A DNA stretch of 6,904 bases from CAYMUG01 sp964393575. Lineage in GTDB: Bacteria > Patescibacteriota > Minisyncoccia > Spechtbacterales > 2-12-FULL-38-22. Of this stretch, positions 6,631-6,904 are shown piece by piece. The notes beneath the pieces are model-generated. The model ran no database searches. It saw nothing but the letters and a program-made list of their open reading frames with translations, and was not told the origin of the DNA. The position numbers were made by a program, and so were the translations under genes. Every line of letters begins with the position of its first letter. Within the stretch, counting starts at the first letter, position 1. The stretch is taken from positions 1-6,904 of the forward strand of contig CAYMUG010000035.1 of assembly GCA_964393575.1 (NCBI GenBank), in the 5' to 3' direction.

Positions 6631-6655
6631 TTTTTGTTCACTTCGTTCACAAAAA
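6631..6655 (-). promoter_or_regulatory. Hairpin with 11-base motif abutting the nuclease start codon
   Basis: TTTTTGT (6631-6637) and ACAAAAA (6649-6655) are seven-base inverted arms enclosing exactly the 11-base motif (coding strand GAACGAAGTGA, plus-strand 6638-6648). The arm ends two bases before the ATG. The motif and arrangement recur before the ATPase gene. The GTTCAC core also occurs twice here as a direct repeat. Confidence 0.35.
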
Positions 6656-6689
6656 AGAATTAAGAATTATGAATCAAGAATTGTGAATG
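6655..6689. repeat. Five degenerate 7-base tandem repeats
   Basis: AAGAATT, AAGAATT, ATGAATC, AAGAATT and GTGAATG follow one another without gaps. The last four units also read as two 14-base copies with two differences (6662-6675 and 6676-6689). The array begins in the right arm of the hairpin before the nuclease gene and ends at the 44-base palindrome. Confidence 0.75.
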
Positions 6690-6733
6690 ATTGCGCTGCG
6701 CAGGGCACAGGACTGTACCCTGCTTCGCGCAAT
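6690..6733 (+). terminator. 44-base imperfect palindrome followed by six T on the plus strand
   Basis: The outer arms ATTGCGC (6690-6696) and GCGCAAT (6727-6733) and the inner arms GCAGGG (6700-6705) and CCCTGC (6718-6723) pair, with three-base internal loops between them. A further ACA/TGT can pair at the tip. GTTTTTTG follows at 6734-6741, so on the plus strand it resembles an intrinsic terminator. No plus-strand gene ends here, however. It could instead be a folded element in the nuclease gene's leader, or a mobile palindrome. Confidence 0.45.
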
Positions 6734-6850
6734 GTTTTTTGTTGTGACTACGATTTCTTTTTAATTTGCTACTATGCGGATAGTGCGCTTTCGGTGCAGA
6801 CGCGGATTATGCTGACGAGTTATCCATAAATCCGTATTATTCGTGTCAGA
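6734..6850. other. Non-coding stretch between two repeat arrays
   Basis: I see no open frame with a start and ribosome binding site on either strand here. One small hairpin, ACTAT and ATAGT around GCGG, lies at 6771-6784. CGGATT (6802-6807) and AATCCG (6829-6834) form a weak inverted pair. No convincing promoter for the nuclease gene could be found in this stretch or in the repeats next to it. Confidence 0.5.
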
Positions 6851-6904
6851 ATTCTATATTCTGCATTCCCATTCTTTATTCTTTATTCTTTATTCTTTAT
6901 TCTT
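6851..6904. repeat. 7-base tandem repeat array reaching the window edge
   Basis: The units are ATTCTAT, ATTCTGC, ATTCCC (one base short), four perfect ATTCTTT copies (6871-6898) and a cut copy ATTCTT at the edge. The reverse complement AAAGAAT matches the AAGAATT array at 6655-6689 up to rotation and one base, so the two arrays face each other. The units become more uniform toward the edge, as expected where slippage is recent. Confidence 0.85.

Overview
The window is bacterial and probably comes from a small-genome, uncultivated lineage. Patescibacteria (CPR) is my best guess. The grounds are compact proteins, A/T-rich spacers filled with short repeats and hairpins, weak Shine-Dalgarno sequences on most genes, and no sign of a recoded UGA. 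This placement is an inference from style, not from a marker gene. No rRNA, tRNA, CRISPR array, transposase or phage gene is visible.

All supported genes lie on the minus strand, so transcription runs from high to low coordinates. First comes an SbcD/Mre11-type metallophosphoesterase (5537-6628). A 122-base spacer almost wholly occupied by nested inverted repeats follows. Next is a 704-residue Rad50/SbcC-type ATPase (3300-5414). It carries a two-helix membrane hairpin where classical Rad50 and SbcC have a zinc hook, which is the architecture of Bacillus YhaN, partner of YhaO. These two genes should form a membrane-tethered nuclease-ATPase complex acting on DNA ends or structured DNA.

After a 95-base spacer with a candidate promoter and a small dyad come two GH130 genes that overlap by four bases (ATGA). 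One has a single domain (2059-3204) and the other is a tandem fusion of two GH130 domains (137-2062). Together they supply three related five-bladed beta-propeller modules of the beta-mannoside phosphorylase family. The first half of the fusion has lost several positions that bind phosphate in the family. A truncated minus-strand reading frame with a good ribosome binding site begins at base 33 and leaves the window.

The non-coding DNA is unusually structured. An identical 11-base motif, flanked by A/T-rich inverted arms, sits directly before the start codons of both nuclease-complex genes. Upstream of the nuclease gene are two arrays of 7-base repeats in opposite orientation, flanking a 44-base imperfect palindrome and about 117 bases without recognisable genes. 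The nuclease-ATPase pair and the GH130 pair are probably separate transcription units, and nothing in the sequence shows that they share a pathway.
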